Shown: positions 1-5,066 of the stretch, piece by piece
How the letters are laid out: the number at the start of each line of letters is the position of its first letter
Numbering within the stretch: the stretch's first letter is position 1
Assembly: GCA_016928495.1 (NCBI GenBank)
Contig: JAFGKQ010000147.1
Span: forward strand, 1 to 6,237
Source: Candidatus Fermentibacterales bacterium
GTDB lineage: Bacteria > Fermentibacterota > Fermentibacteria > Fermentibacterales > JAFGKQ01
Length of the DNA: 6,237 bases
Direction: 5' to 3'
Translations under genes and position numbers: made by a program
Notes under the pieces: model-generated
The model's database searches: none
The model's input: only the letters and a program-made list of their open reading frames with translations
Told to the model about the DNA's origin: nothing

Positions 1-283
1 CTCCCAGAGCGGCGCCGCACAGCGCCGCCGGAAGGAGCATCAGGGAGTAGCCTATGCCGTGCGGGGCGTATTCCAGGCCGTTCCTGCCCTGCACGAGCCA
101 TCCGTGCTCCGCCGTGAGCAACGGCCTTTGCCCGATGAGCGAACCCGAAACCTCAAGCTGGGCCTGCACGTCGGTGCTGTAGAGACCTCCGGCGAAAGCG
201 AAGACGAGAAGGGATGCCCAGGCAAGGAAGCTGGCTGACCGGGCCGCTCCCGTGCGCTTCTTCCGAAGTAGTTCAGGACCCAT
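1..283 (-). CDS. Polytopic membrane protein, N-terminal part; glycosyltransferase-39-like
   Basis: The minus strand is open from the ATG at 283-281 to the window edge, giving 94 visible residues; the rest lies outside. A GGAGG at 289-293 (minus strand) sits 5 nt before the ATG and fixes the start. The protein opens with a basic stretch (RKKR, residues 7-10), then a hydrophobic segment at about residues 17-34, which looks like a first membrane helix. A polar loop containing STD (36-38) follows, then a segment reading EYAPHGIGYSLMLLP (71-85) that enters a second hydrophobic helix. A short loop with an early Asp, followed by a Tyr/His/Gly-rich 'GxGxSLLLLP'-like entry into a helix, is familiar from PMT/ArnT-type (GT39/GT83-like) membrane glycosyltransferases that use lipid-linked sugars. 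The family call is inference from this short pattern. It is transcribed divergently from the thioredoxin operon and nothing links it to redox work. Confidence 0.7.
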   Translation of the reverse strand, partial: MGPELLRKKRTGAARSASFLAWASLLVFAFAGGLYSTDVQAQLEVSGSLIGQRPLLTAEHGWLVQGRNGLEYAPHGIGYSLMLLPAALCGAALG

Positions 284-379
284 GCAGGCCTCCAGTCCGG
301 TCTCCCGGAACATGCTCATCCGGACGTGATGGGGGAATACCCGGGGAACAACAGCGCCCTCGGTGGAGTTCAGATACAT

Positions 380-405
380 CGAGGCAGGCGCCGGAGCATG
401 CCTCG
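380..405. repeat. Inverted repeat upstream of the trxA promoter
   Basis: CGAGGCA (380-386) and TGCCTCG (399-405) are perfect 7-bp inverted arms around a 12-nt spacer, ending 3 nt before the candidate -35 box. The position suits an operator or activator site for the thioredoxin operon. As RNA it would form a modest hairpin followed by a short T-containing stretch, so a weak terminator is an alternative. No regulator can be named. Confidence 0.4.
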
Positions 406-408
406 TTC

Positions 409-440
409 TTGACCGTGAGGGCACGGGGATTATCTATAGG
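409..440 (+). promoter_or_regulatory. Candidate sigma-70-type promoter for the trxA operon
   Basis: TTGACC at 409-414 matches five of six bases of the TTGACA -35 consensus. It is followed by the AT-rich stretch TATCTATAGG at 431-440, which stands out in GC-rich surroundings. The exact -10 register is unclear: TATCTA gives a 16-bp spacer, TCTATA 18 bp, TATAGG 20 bp, and none is a strong match. The transcript would start near 443-448, leaving a leader of about 80 nt before trxA. An 11-bp palindrome (CGGAG-A-CTCCG, 448-458) lies at or just after the expected start and could be an operator. Confidence 0.4.
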
Positions 441-513
441 AGCTATCCGGAGACTCCGCCGGTGCTTCCTGGCAGCTACCGAGAACGCCCCTCTCGTGGG
501 GCCACCAATATTC

Positions 514-520
514 GAGGAGG
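514..520 (+). promoter_or_regulatory. Ribosome binding site of trxA
   Basis: GAGGAGG lies 6 nt before the ATG at 527 and is a near-perfect Shine-Dalgarno sequence. It settles the thioredoxin start. Confidence 0.8.
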
Positions 521-526
521 AATCGG

Positions 527-865
527 ATGGCCACAACCAGGATCAAGGGCAGCGACATAGACGCGCTTGCCGCTAGATCCGACAGGATCACCCTTGTGGA
601 CTTCACCGCGACCTGGTGTGGTCCCTGCCGAATGATACACCCCGTGCTCGAGAGCCTCTCCGCCAGGCTCAAGGGCAGAGTCGATTTCTACGAGGTCGAT
701 GTCGATCAGAGTCCGAAAGAGGCGAATCAGCTCGGCATTCGCGGCGTTCCCACTCTCATTCTCTACCACGGCGGCAGGGAGATCGACAGGGTGGTCGGCT
801 TCAGGGACGCCGGCTCTCTCGAGGCCCATCTCACGGGTCTCGCGGACACGCATCTGACGGGATGA
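527..865 (+). CDS. trxA: Thioredoxin
   Basis: A 112-residue single-domain thioredoxin, the normal length for the family. The redox-active WCGPC is at residues 30-34 after the typical LVDFTATW strand. The cis-proline loop GVPTL is at 73-77, and the later LYHGG...VVGF segment (79-92) matches the usual FKDG...VG region. There is no signal peptide, so it acts in the cytoplasm as a general protein disulfide reductant (for example for ribonucleotide reductase, peroxiredoxins or methionine sulfoxide reductase). The classic Asp that assists the buried Cys is present (D25). A strong GAGGAGG precedes the ATG. The stop TGA overlaps the ATG of trxB in an ATGA, so the reductase is translationally coupled. 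It is the first gene of the operon and should be reduced by the TrxB encoded next. Confidence 0.96.
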   Translation: MATTRIKGSDIDALAARSDRITLVDFTATWCGPCRMIHPVLESLSARLKGRVDFYEVDVDQSPKEANQLGIRGVPTLILYHGGREIDRVVGFRDAGSLEAHLTGLADTHLTG

Positions 866-1836
866 TCGATCTCAGGCTGGGCGTAGTCGATGCTCCCGCC
901 TCCCGAACGGGCGGTGAGGTCGAGCTGCTCATTGCGGGAGGAGGCCCGGCCGCCTGGACGGCGGGCATATACGCCGGACGGTACCGCCTCGACACGCTGA
1001 TCCTCGCGGGTCACCAGCCGGGAGGACAGCTGGCTCTCACCCATGCCATAGAGAACTTCCCAGGGCACTCGAACGTATCGGGACAGCTTCTTGCGGACGA
1101 GATGAGGAAGCAGGCCGAGTCGGCAGGGGCACGAGTGGCCGAGGACCAGGTGGAGAGCGCCCGGGCCGGCGAGGAAGGCATTGTCATCGCGACCACTTCC
1201 TCCGAGTACACGGCCAGAGCGCTTCTGATCGCGACCGGAGCAGCCCCGAGGAAGCTCGGAATCCCGGGGGAGGATGCCTTCTACGGACGTGGAGTGAGCT
1301 ACTGCGGCACCTGCGACGCTCCCTTCTTCCGCGATCGGAGGGTTCTCGTAGTGGGCGGAGGGGATACCGCCATCAAGGAGGCCCTCTACCTGACGGAGTA
1401 CGCCAGCGAGGTGGTGGTAGTGCACAGACGCGACGAGCTCAGAGCGGAGCCCGTCCTCAGGGAGAGGCTGTTGTCGAACGACAGGATCACGATGCTATGG
1501 TCCACGACGCTGCTGGAGATCAGGGGCGACGAGGACTCGGCCTCGGGAGGCGTGACGTCGGTTCTTCTCGAGAGCGTCAGGGACGGATCGAAGACAACGG
1601 AGCCGATCGACGGTGTGTTCGTGTTCATAGGATGGGACCCGGCCACGAAGCCCTTCCGGGGCCTGGTGGAGCTGACACCGGATGGAGCGGTCTCGACGAC
1701 CGGCGGTGTGCGCACCAGCCGGCCGGACGTGTTCGCGGCGGGTGACGTGAGGGACACGGACCTCAGACAGGTAGTGACGGCCGCGGCCGACGGGGCCCGG
1801 GCGGCCTTCGCGGCCTACCGGCTTCTTCGAGAATAG
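862..1836 (+). CDS. trxB: Thioredoxin-disulfide reductase (NADPH, FAD)
   Basis: A 324-residue low-molecular-weight thioredoxin reductase. The FAD-binding GGGPAA is at 26-31, preceded by a leader of about 18 residues that many family members lack. The redox-active pair is CGTCD (148-152), where CATC or CAVC is more common. The second Rossmann motif GGGDTA is at 165-170, and HRRDELR (188-194) matches the HRRxxxR motif that binds the 2'-phosphate of NADPH. FVFIGWDP (254-260) and the FAD-binding AGDVRDTDLRQV (293-304) complete the fold. Known reaction: NADPH reduces FAD, then the CxxC pair, then thioredoxin. The ATG lies within the stop of trxA (ATGA); the trxA 3' end has no strong Shine-Dalgarno, so translation probably depends on coupling. 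It may also reduce the PDO encoded 26 nt downstream. Confidence 0.95.
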   Translation: MIDLRLGVVDAPASRTGGEVELLIAGGGPAAWTAGIYAGRYRLDTLILAGHQPGGQLALTHAIENFPGHSNVSGQLLADEMRKQAESAGARVAEDQVESARAGEEGIVIATTSSEYTARALLIATGAAPRKLGIPGEDAFYGRGVSYCGTCDAPFFRDRRVLVVGGGDTAIKEALYLTEYASEVVVVHRRDELRAEPVLRERLLSNDRITMLWSTTLLEIRGDEDSASGGVTSVLLESVRDGSKTTEPIDGVFVFIGWDPATKPFRGLVELTPDGAVSTTGGVRTSRPDVFAAGDVRDTDLRQVVTAAADGARAAFAAYRLLRE

Positions 1837-1862
1837 CCACCGGAGCCCAGGGGGTCACTGGA

Positions 1863-2591
1863 ATGGGAATTCTGTCGGAGAACGACGCGAGAGAGATCCG
1901 GAAGATACTCGCGGACATGGAGGGCGAGGTCACCCTCACGATATTCACGCAGAAGCTGGAATGCGAGACCTGTCCCGAGTCGGAGATGATCGTCAGCGAG
2001 CTGACGGAGCTTTCCGACAGGCTCAGCATGGTCAGGATCAACCCTCTGCAGGACAAGGGAAGGGCGGAGGAGCTGGGTGTCGAGCGAGTCCCTGCCATCC
2101 TGGTCTCGGACGGATCGCACGCGAGGGTCCGGTTCTACGGGCTTCCATCGGGCTACGAGTTCAGCAGTCTCCTGACGGCCATAGTGGATGCGGGCAGGAG
2201 CGGGGACCTCGTCGAGTCGGCGACGCGAGGCTTCCTCGATCGTCTGGGCATCGACCTGGACATGAAGGTCTTCGTCACCCCGACCTGCCCCTACTGCCCC
2301 CGGGCTGTGGTCCTCGCCCACAGACTGGCAGCGAGCAGCGAGCGTGTCAGGGCCGAGGCAATAGAGGCGAACGAGTACCCTCTGCTCTCCACGAAGTACC
2401 GGGTCCAGGGTGTTCCCCGGACGGTGATCAACGACCGCTACTACGTCGAGGGAGCCCTTCCCGAGATACACCTCGTACAGGCCCTGGAGAAGGCCCTCGC
2501 CGACGAGAAGGCAGAACCGGGAGAGATCGACCTGGTCAGGTACCTGGAACCGCCTTCCGAAGCCGAGGCGGAGGAGAGCGGTCCGGAGTAG
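1863..2591 (+). CDS. Glutaredoxin-like protein disulfide oxidoreductase (PDO)
   Basis: A 242-residue protein made of two thioredoxin folds in tandem, as in the protein disulfide oxidoreductase of Pyrococcus furiosus, which it resembles along its length. Fold one has CETC at residues 34-37 and the cis-proline loop RVP at 75-77. Fold two has TPTCPYCP (139-146, CPYC at 142-145) and GVP at 183-185. FYGLPSGYEF (91-100) is a family-typical link segment. There is no signal peptide, so it is cytoplasmic. Family members reduce, oxidise or isomerise protein disulfides and can be recycled by a TrxB-like reductase; the trxB just upstream fits that. The acidic tail (about 217-242) exceeds the archaeal length. 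AGGGGG at 1849-1854 stands 8 nt before the ATG. The unit C-terminal CPYC is usually the main active site; the role of the first site is less certain. Confidence 0.9.
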   Translation: MGILSENDAREIRKILADMEGEVTLTIFTQKLECETCPESEMIVSELTELSDRLSMVRINPLQDKGRAEELGVERVPAILVSDGSHARVRFYGLPSGYEFSSLLTAIVDAGRSGDLVESATRGFLDRLGIDLDMKVFVTPTCPYCPRAVVLAHRLAASSERVRAEAIEANEYPLLSTKYRVQGVPRTVINDRYYVEGALPEIHLVQALEKALADEKAEPGEIDLVRYLEPPSEAEAEESGPE

Positions 2592-2595
2592 GAGG
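2591..2595 (+). promoter_or_regulatory. Ribosome binding site that fixes a TTG start
   Basis: GGAGG starts on the last base of the PDO stop codon and lies 8 nt before TTG at 2604. The reading frame upstream is closed by that same TAG, and the next ATG (2655) would remove the hydrophobic N-terminus, so TTG is the best start. Confidence 0.65.
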
Positions 2596-2603
2596 AACCA
2601 GTC

Positions 2604-3377
2604 TTGCCTCTGATCCTGCTTCTGGCGGCCATCACGGGCCCGGTCAGCTTCCCCATGGAGGCTCACGGCGAGCTGTCGGCCTACAGCTTCTTCGAGCAAG
2701 ACGAGTTCCATTTCATCTACGGGGAGCTGGGAACTGTCATGAGGGTGCTCGCGGCCGGGGACTTCTCCTGGCGCCTCGGCATGGACATGACCACCTACAT
2801 GGGCAAGAACAAGAACCATCCCGAGATGAAGTTCAACATATACCATGCCCACTGGAATCTGAGGGTCCAGTTCGACTATCAGCTTCTGGAGCCGCTTCTC
2901 GTGCGTCTCTACACGGATCACGAGTGCTATCACAACATAGACTGCCCAGACTCCACATCGGAGTACATGAACAACATCAAGATCGGCGCGGTCTACGATC
3001 CGTCGCTGCCGGCGCCCTCGGAAGCGCCAGCGCTCCACCTGGGTGGGTGGCCCTCCGGCTGGCTCTCCTTCGGCATCTACAGGCCAAAAGGAGAGTCCTT
3101 CCAGAAGGGCCACGACTTCGAGTGGTCGATCCAGGCCGGCTCGGATGTCCTGCTCGCAGGCTGGAGGTCATGGCTCACGGGCGTGAGGTACGAGCCGAGC
3201 TTCTACTTCCACGAGGACAGCGGGACCTCCTCCAGGCACGAGCTGGAGTGGTACCTGTCCTACCACCCCGGCACCGGCGGCGCCTTCGAGGCCTACATCG
3301 CATGGTTCCCGCACGACACACAGCCCTTCCACGCCCTCGAGGGCCGATCCTACTGGGGCATCCGCTTCGTCTGGTAA
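2604..3377 (+). CDS. Exported, beta-barrel-like protein of unknown family
   Basis: A 257-residue protein I do not recognise. It starts with TTG behind a GGAGG. Residues 1-17 are hydrophobic and could be a signal sequence, but the usual basic n-region is missing and the cleavage site is unclear (possibly near 20-24). The body has many alternating aromatic and polar residues (for example FNIYHAHW at 77-84, YLSYHPGTGG at 217-226, FEAYIAWF at 228-235) and ends in GIRFVW, the terminal aromatic typical of outer-membrane beta-barrels. It has only two cysteines, C108 and C114, in ECYHNIDC, plus a His-rich neighbourhood. The layout loosely recalls DUF1207-type barrels, but that is a guess. It lies 12 nt after the PDO in the same frame, separated by one TAG, so it belongs to the operon. 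Its stop codon lies inside a repeat copy (3373-3400). Confidence 0.8.
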   Translation: MPLILLLAAITGPVSFPMEAHGELSAYSFFEQDEFHFIYGELGTVMRVLAAGDFSWRLGMDMTTYMGKNKNHPEMKFNIYHAHWNLRVQFDYQLLEPLLVRLYTDHECYHNIDCPDSTSEYMNNIKIGAVYDPSLPAPSEAPALHLGGWPSGWLSFGIYRPKGESFQKGHDFEWSIQAGSDVLLAGWRSWLTGVRYEPSFYFHEDSGTSSRHELEWYLSYHPGTGGAFEAYIAWFPHDTQPFHALEGRSYWGIRFVW

Positions 3378-3400
3378 TTGGGGACACGCACCATTTTCCT
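3373..3400 (+). repeat. Direct repeat, copy 1
   Basis: GGTAATTG followed by GGGACACGCAC and a T-rich end. It matches copy 2 (3416-3443) at 23 of 28 positions and at 17 of the last 20. The TAA stop of the preceding gene is part of it. From memory, 'GGGGACACGCAC...TTTCC' type sequences recur between genes in many environmental bacterial genomes, often associated with REP-like elements and Y1-type (RAYT) transposases; no transposase is present here. Confidence 0.6.
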
Positions 3401-3401
3401 G

Positions 3402-3426
3402 CCCTGCGTAATGCGGGTAATGCGGG
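3402..3426 (+). repeat. Small hairpin and tandem TAATGCGGG between the repeat copies
   Basis: TAATGCGGG occurs twice in tandem (3409-3417, 3418-3426). CCC-T-GC (3402-3407) can pair with GCGGG (3413-3417) across the loop GTAAT, giving a short stem with one bulged T, the sort of imperfect hairpin seen in REP elements. The element type is inferred. Confidence 0.4.
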
Positions 3427-3443
3427 ACACGCACTGATTTCCT
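3416..3443 (+). repeat. Direct repeat, copy 2
   Basis: GGTAATGC followed by GGGACACGCAC and a T-rich end, 43 bp downstream of copy 1 in the same orientation. The differences from copy 1 fall in two small clusters (positions 7-8 and 20-22 of the unit), so this is a diverged pair and not a recent duplication. Confidence 0.6.
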
Positions 3444-3461
3444 CTGCCGTGGAGCCCGCAG

Positions 3462-3581
3462 CTAGCGCGCGAGCAGTGTGAGGACCAGACTTCCCGTGCC
3501 GGGCACCAACTCGACGCTTCCGCCCTTCTCTCCACGGTACTCCGCCCGCACTCCGTGTCGGACCCTGCGGAGGCCGGGACG
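3462..3581 (-). pseudogene. Possible 3' remnant of a minus-strand gene
   Basis: On the minus strand, a frame open from about 3581 to a TAG at 3464-3462 encodes 39 residues ending in EYRGEKGGSVEL then VPGTGSLVLTLLAR. The last 25 or so residues have natural-looking composition, a beta-strand-like pattern and GC-rich third positions, as a real C-terminus would. Just upstream the frame is closed by TGA (3582-3584) and I find no convincing continuation in the other minus frames. I read this tentatively as a gene tail left after deletion or frameshift. I cannot name the parent family, and chance is a real alternative in GC-rich DNA. Confidence 0.25.
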
Positions 3582-3645
3582 GACGACTCAGGACCCCGAT
3601 CTCCGTTCCTTTGTGGCGGCCTCGGTGACTGCCGGGGGTCACGGG

Positions 3646-3777
3646 ATGAGCACGAGACAGGTGCTCCCCATGGCGCTGGCTCTATGCGCCCGGATGCTGG
3701 CGCTGGAGGGGTGTGACACCCATGCGAGAAGCGGTTCCCGACGATTCCGGTGTATTACCCTATACTTGGTTTATTAA
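3646..3777 (+). CDS. Doubtful small ORF, 43 residues
   Basis: ATG at 3646 follows GGGGG (3634-3638) by 7 nt and the frame runs to TAA at 3775-3777. The first 23 residues, with the hydrophobic VLPMALALCARMLAL then EGC, weakly resemble a lipoprotein signal, but Glu before Gly-Cys is a poor lipobox. The remainder is Arg-rich and then hydrophobic. The end lies inside the AT-rich hairpin. It could be a decayed lipoprotein start or chance. Confidence 0.15.
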   Translation: MSTRQVLPMALALCARMLALEGCDTHARSGSRRFRCITLYLVY

Positions 3778-3804
3778 TGTGCCAAGTTTCTTTAGTTTCT
3801 TTAA
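3764..3804 (+). terminator. Possible intrinsic terminator for the thioredoxin operon
   Basis: ACTTGG (3764-3769) pairs with CCAAGT (3782-3787) around a 12-nt loop, and TTTCTTTAGTTTCTTT follows directly. The stem is short and AT-rich, so termination strength is uncertain. The T-rich tail lies only on the plus-strand side, so it would serve transcripts coming from the left. The tail is a near-perfect 9-bp tandem (TTTCTTTAG, TTTCTTTAA) that overlaps the tldE stop codon at 3801-3803. Confidence 0.4.
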
Positions 3805-5066
3805 CTACGTCCCCGGATGAGGGCCGGGGGGGCCATGACCGAGTCCTTGCGCTCGGGGGTGCCCAGGAAGGCCGTCCTGGCAAACAGGTCTAGCACGTGC
3901 TCGTTCCAGCGGAAGTCCCTTACCGGGAACCTGACCTTCCCGTCCTCCACCCAGAACACGCCGTCACGGGTCATGCCCGTCAGGCTCAGCTCCTTCTGGT
4001 CGATGAAGCGGATGTACCAGAACCTCCTTATCAGGAGACCCCTGTCGAGCCTCTTCACGAGATCCGCGGAGGAGGCCTCCTCGCTGCCGCCGAGGTAGAA
4101 GCACCCCGGGGACGAAACCGGAGGCCTGCCGGTCTTCCGGGCCCAGAAACGGTTGCAGAGGTGGGTCCTGAGGACTCCGTTCTCGATCCAGGTGATGTCC
4201 TGCGCCGGCAGGCCCTCATCGTCGAAGGGCCTGCCCGGAACCGGGCCGTGGAGGTCGCTGTACATCGTGATCAGATCGCCGGTGACCTTCTGATCCAGCT
4301 TCCCGGAGAACGCAGTCAGGCCCTCGTCCGCCTCCCTGGCCTGCAGCATGTACACGATGTAGGGAACGAGGTCGGCGACGGCCTGGGGCTCGAGCACCAT
4401 GTCGGTTCCCCGCTCCGGAAGATCTCTCGGGTCCGCTGCATCCAGGACCTCGGCCCTGACCCCTTCGACCGTTCCGGGAACGTCGATCTCACGCCAGGCG
4501 GTCGCGGCCATGGACCTGTAGCTCGAAGGCACTCCCCTGTCCATGGTCAGCCTGAAGACCGCCCCGGTCGACTCGTGGAAGGCCATGTTGCCGGTGGAGG
4601 TCGCTACACAGCTCCTGTCGGTCCTCATCTCGATCAGGCCGGCGGCCTCCATTCCCGAGCTCTCCGCGGCCGAGATCGCGGCGGAGGCAGCATCGGACCT
4701 GAGCGATGCCGGGGCGGCCGCGGTCTCCTCGTCGTAGCTCTCGATCAGAGGGTAGACCTGTCCATCCTCCACCGGCGGCATGTACTCGGGATCGACCGGC
4801 GCGGACAGGGCCGCCTCCTCCGTCGCCCGCACGAACGCACCGGCAGCATCCGGGTCTATCCTGTGGGTGCTCGCCGAGGCCTTCCGACCCTCGCTCCCCA
4901 CCGACAGAACGAGGTTGCGAGTGAAGGTATCCGAGCTCTGTGTCACCCTGTTCTGCCCGAATCTGCTCGTCGCTCTGCGGCGCTCCTCCAGGACTGCCAC
5001 GGCATCCGGAAGAGAGGCCTGCTCCAGGACTCTCTCGAGGAAGGCGGTCATCTCGTCCCTGGTCAC
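3801..5066 (-). CDS. tldE: TldE/PmbA-like subunit of the TldD-TldE protease
   Basis: A 421-residue member of the TldD/PmbA (U62) family, slightly shorter than E. coli TldE (about 450). Family segments in order: RFGQNRVTQSS (35-45), VLEPQAVADLV (225-235), FSGKLDQKV (253-261), PFDDEGLP (280-287), NRFWARKTG (305-313), LTGMTRDGVFWVEDG (362-376) and the C-terminal APPALIRG (412-419). There is no HExxxH, which is normal for TldE, the non-metal subunit; TldD next to it carries the site. Together the pair degrades or trims unfolded and modified peptides in the cytoplasm (in E. coli, microcin B17 maturation and CcdA turnover). The start is GTG at 5066-5064, overlapping the tldD stop as GTGA, with GGGGGTGAG 5 nt upstream. 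An ATG five codons later is less well placed. The gene is convergent with the thioredoxin operon. Confidence 0.92.
   Translation of the reverse strand: MTRDEMTAFLERVLEQASLPDAVAVLEERRRATSRFGQNRVTQSSDTFTRNLVLSVGSEGRKASASTHRIDPDAAGAFVRATEEAALSAPVDPEYMPPVEDGQVYPLIESYDEETAAAPASLRSDAASAAISAAESSGMEAAGLIEMRTDRSCVATSTGNMAFHESTGAVFRLTMDRGVPSSYRSMAATAWREIDVPGTVEGVRAEVLDAADPRDLPERGTDMVLEPQAVADLVPYIVYMLQAREADEGLTAFSGKLDQKVTGDLITMYSDLHGPVPGRPFDDEGLPAQDITWIENGVLRTHLCNRFWARKTGRPPVSSPGCFYLGGSEEASSADLVKRLDRGLLIRRFWYIRFIDQKELSLTGMTRDGVFWVEDGKVRFPVRDFRWNEHVLDLFARTAFLGTPERKDSVMAPPALIRGRS

Larger units (their letters stand above)
284..526. other. Divergent intergenic region (243 bp)
   Basis: This gap separates the starts of the minus-strand membrane protein and the plus-strand trxA, so it should hold promoters for both directions. 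On the plus strand I see a candidate promoter (409-440), an inverted repeat just upstream of it (380-405) and a small palindrome just downstream (448-458). I could not pick a convincing promoter for the minus-strand gene. Short overlapping ORFs here have no convincing start signals and look like noise. Confidence 0.6.
3378..3800. other. Convergent intergenic region (423 bp)
   Basis: This gap lies between the ends of two convergent operons. Left to right it holds two diverged direct repeats (3373-3443), a possible remnant of a minus-strand gene (3462-3581), a doubtful small plus-strand ORF (3646-3777), a 13-bp palindrome GGGTGT-G-ACACCC (3709-3721), and an AT-rich tail (about 3751-3804) with a hairpin. 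I see no intact, confident gene. The mix of repeats, a gene fragment and unusual base composition suggests a site that has gained and lost DNA. Confidence 0.6.

Noticed and set aside
616-861. Upstream extension of trxB to an ATG at 616
   Set aside because: It would overlap nearly all of trxA and encode Ser/Arg-rich sequence; the ATG at 862 in the ATGA overlap gives a normal TrxB.
1815-3113. Long minus-strand open frame (432 codons) opposite the PDO and exported-protein genes
   Set aside because: The plus strand carries family motifs, ribosome binding sites and tight spacing; the minus frame has no recognisable motif and is the usual mirror frame in GC-rich coding DNA.
3373-3443. CRISPR array
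   Set aside because: There are only two diverged copies with a 15-bp gap that itself contains part of a tandem repeat, and no cas genes.
1961-3481. Long plus-strand open frame (506 codons) overlapping the PDO and exported-protein genes
   Set aside because: It is out of frame with the PDO motifs, rich in Arg, Gly and Pro, and has no ribosome binding site or recognisable domain.
3168-3642. Minus-strand open frames through the repeat region
   Set aside because: They run through the repeats and opposite the exported-protein gene, are Arg/Gly-rich and show no domain; only the separate tail frame at 3462-3581 looked coding-like.
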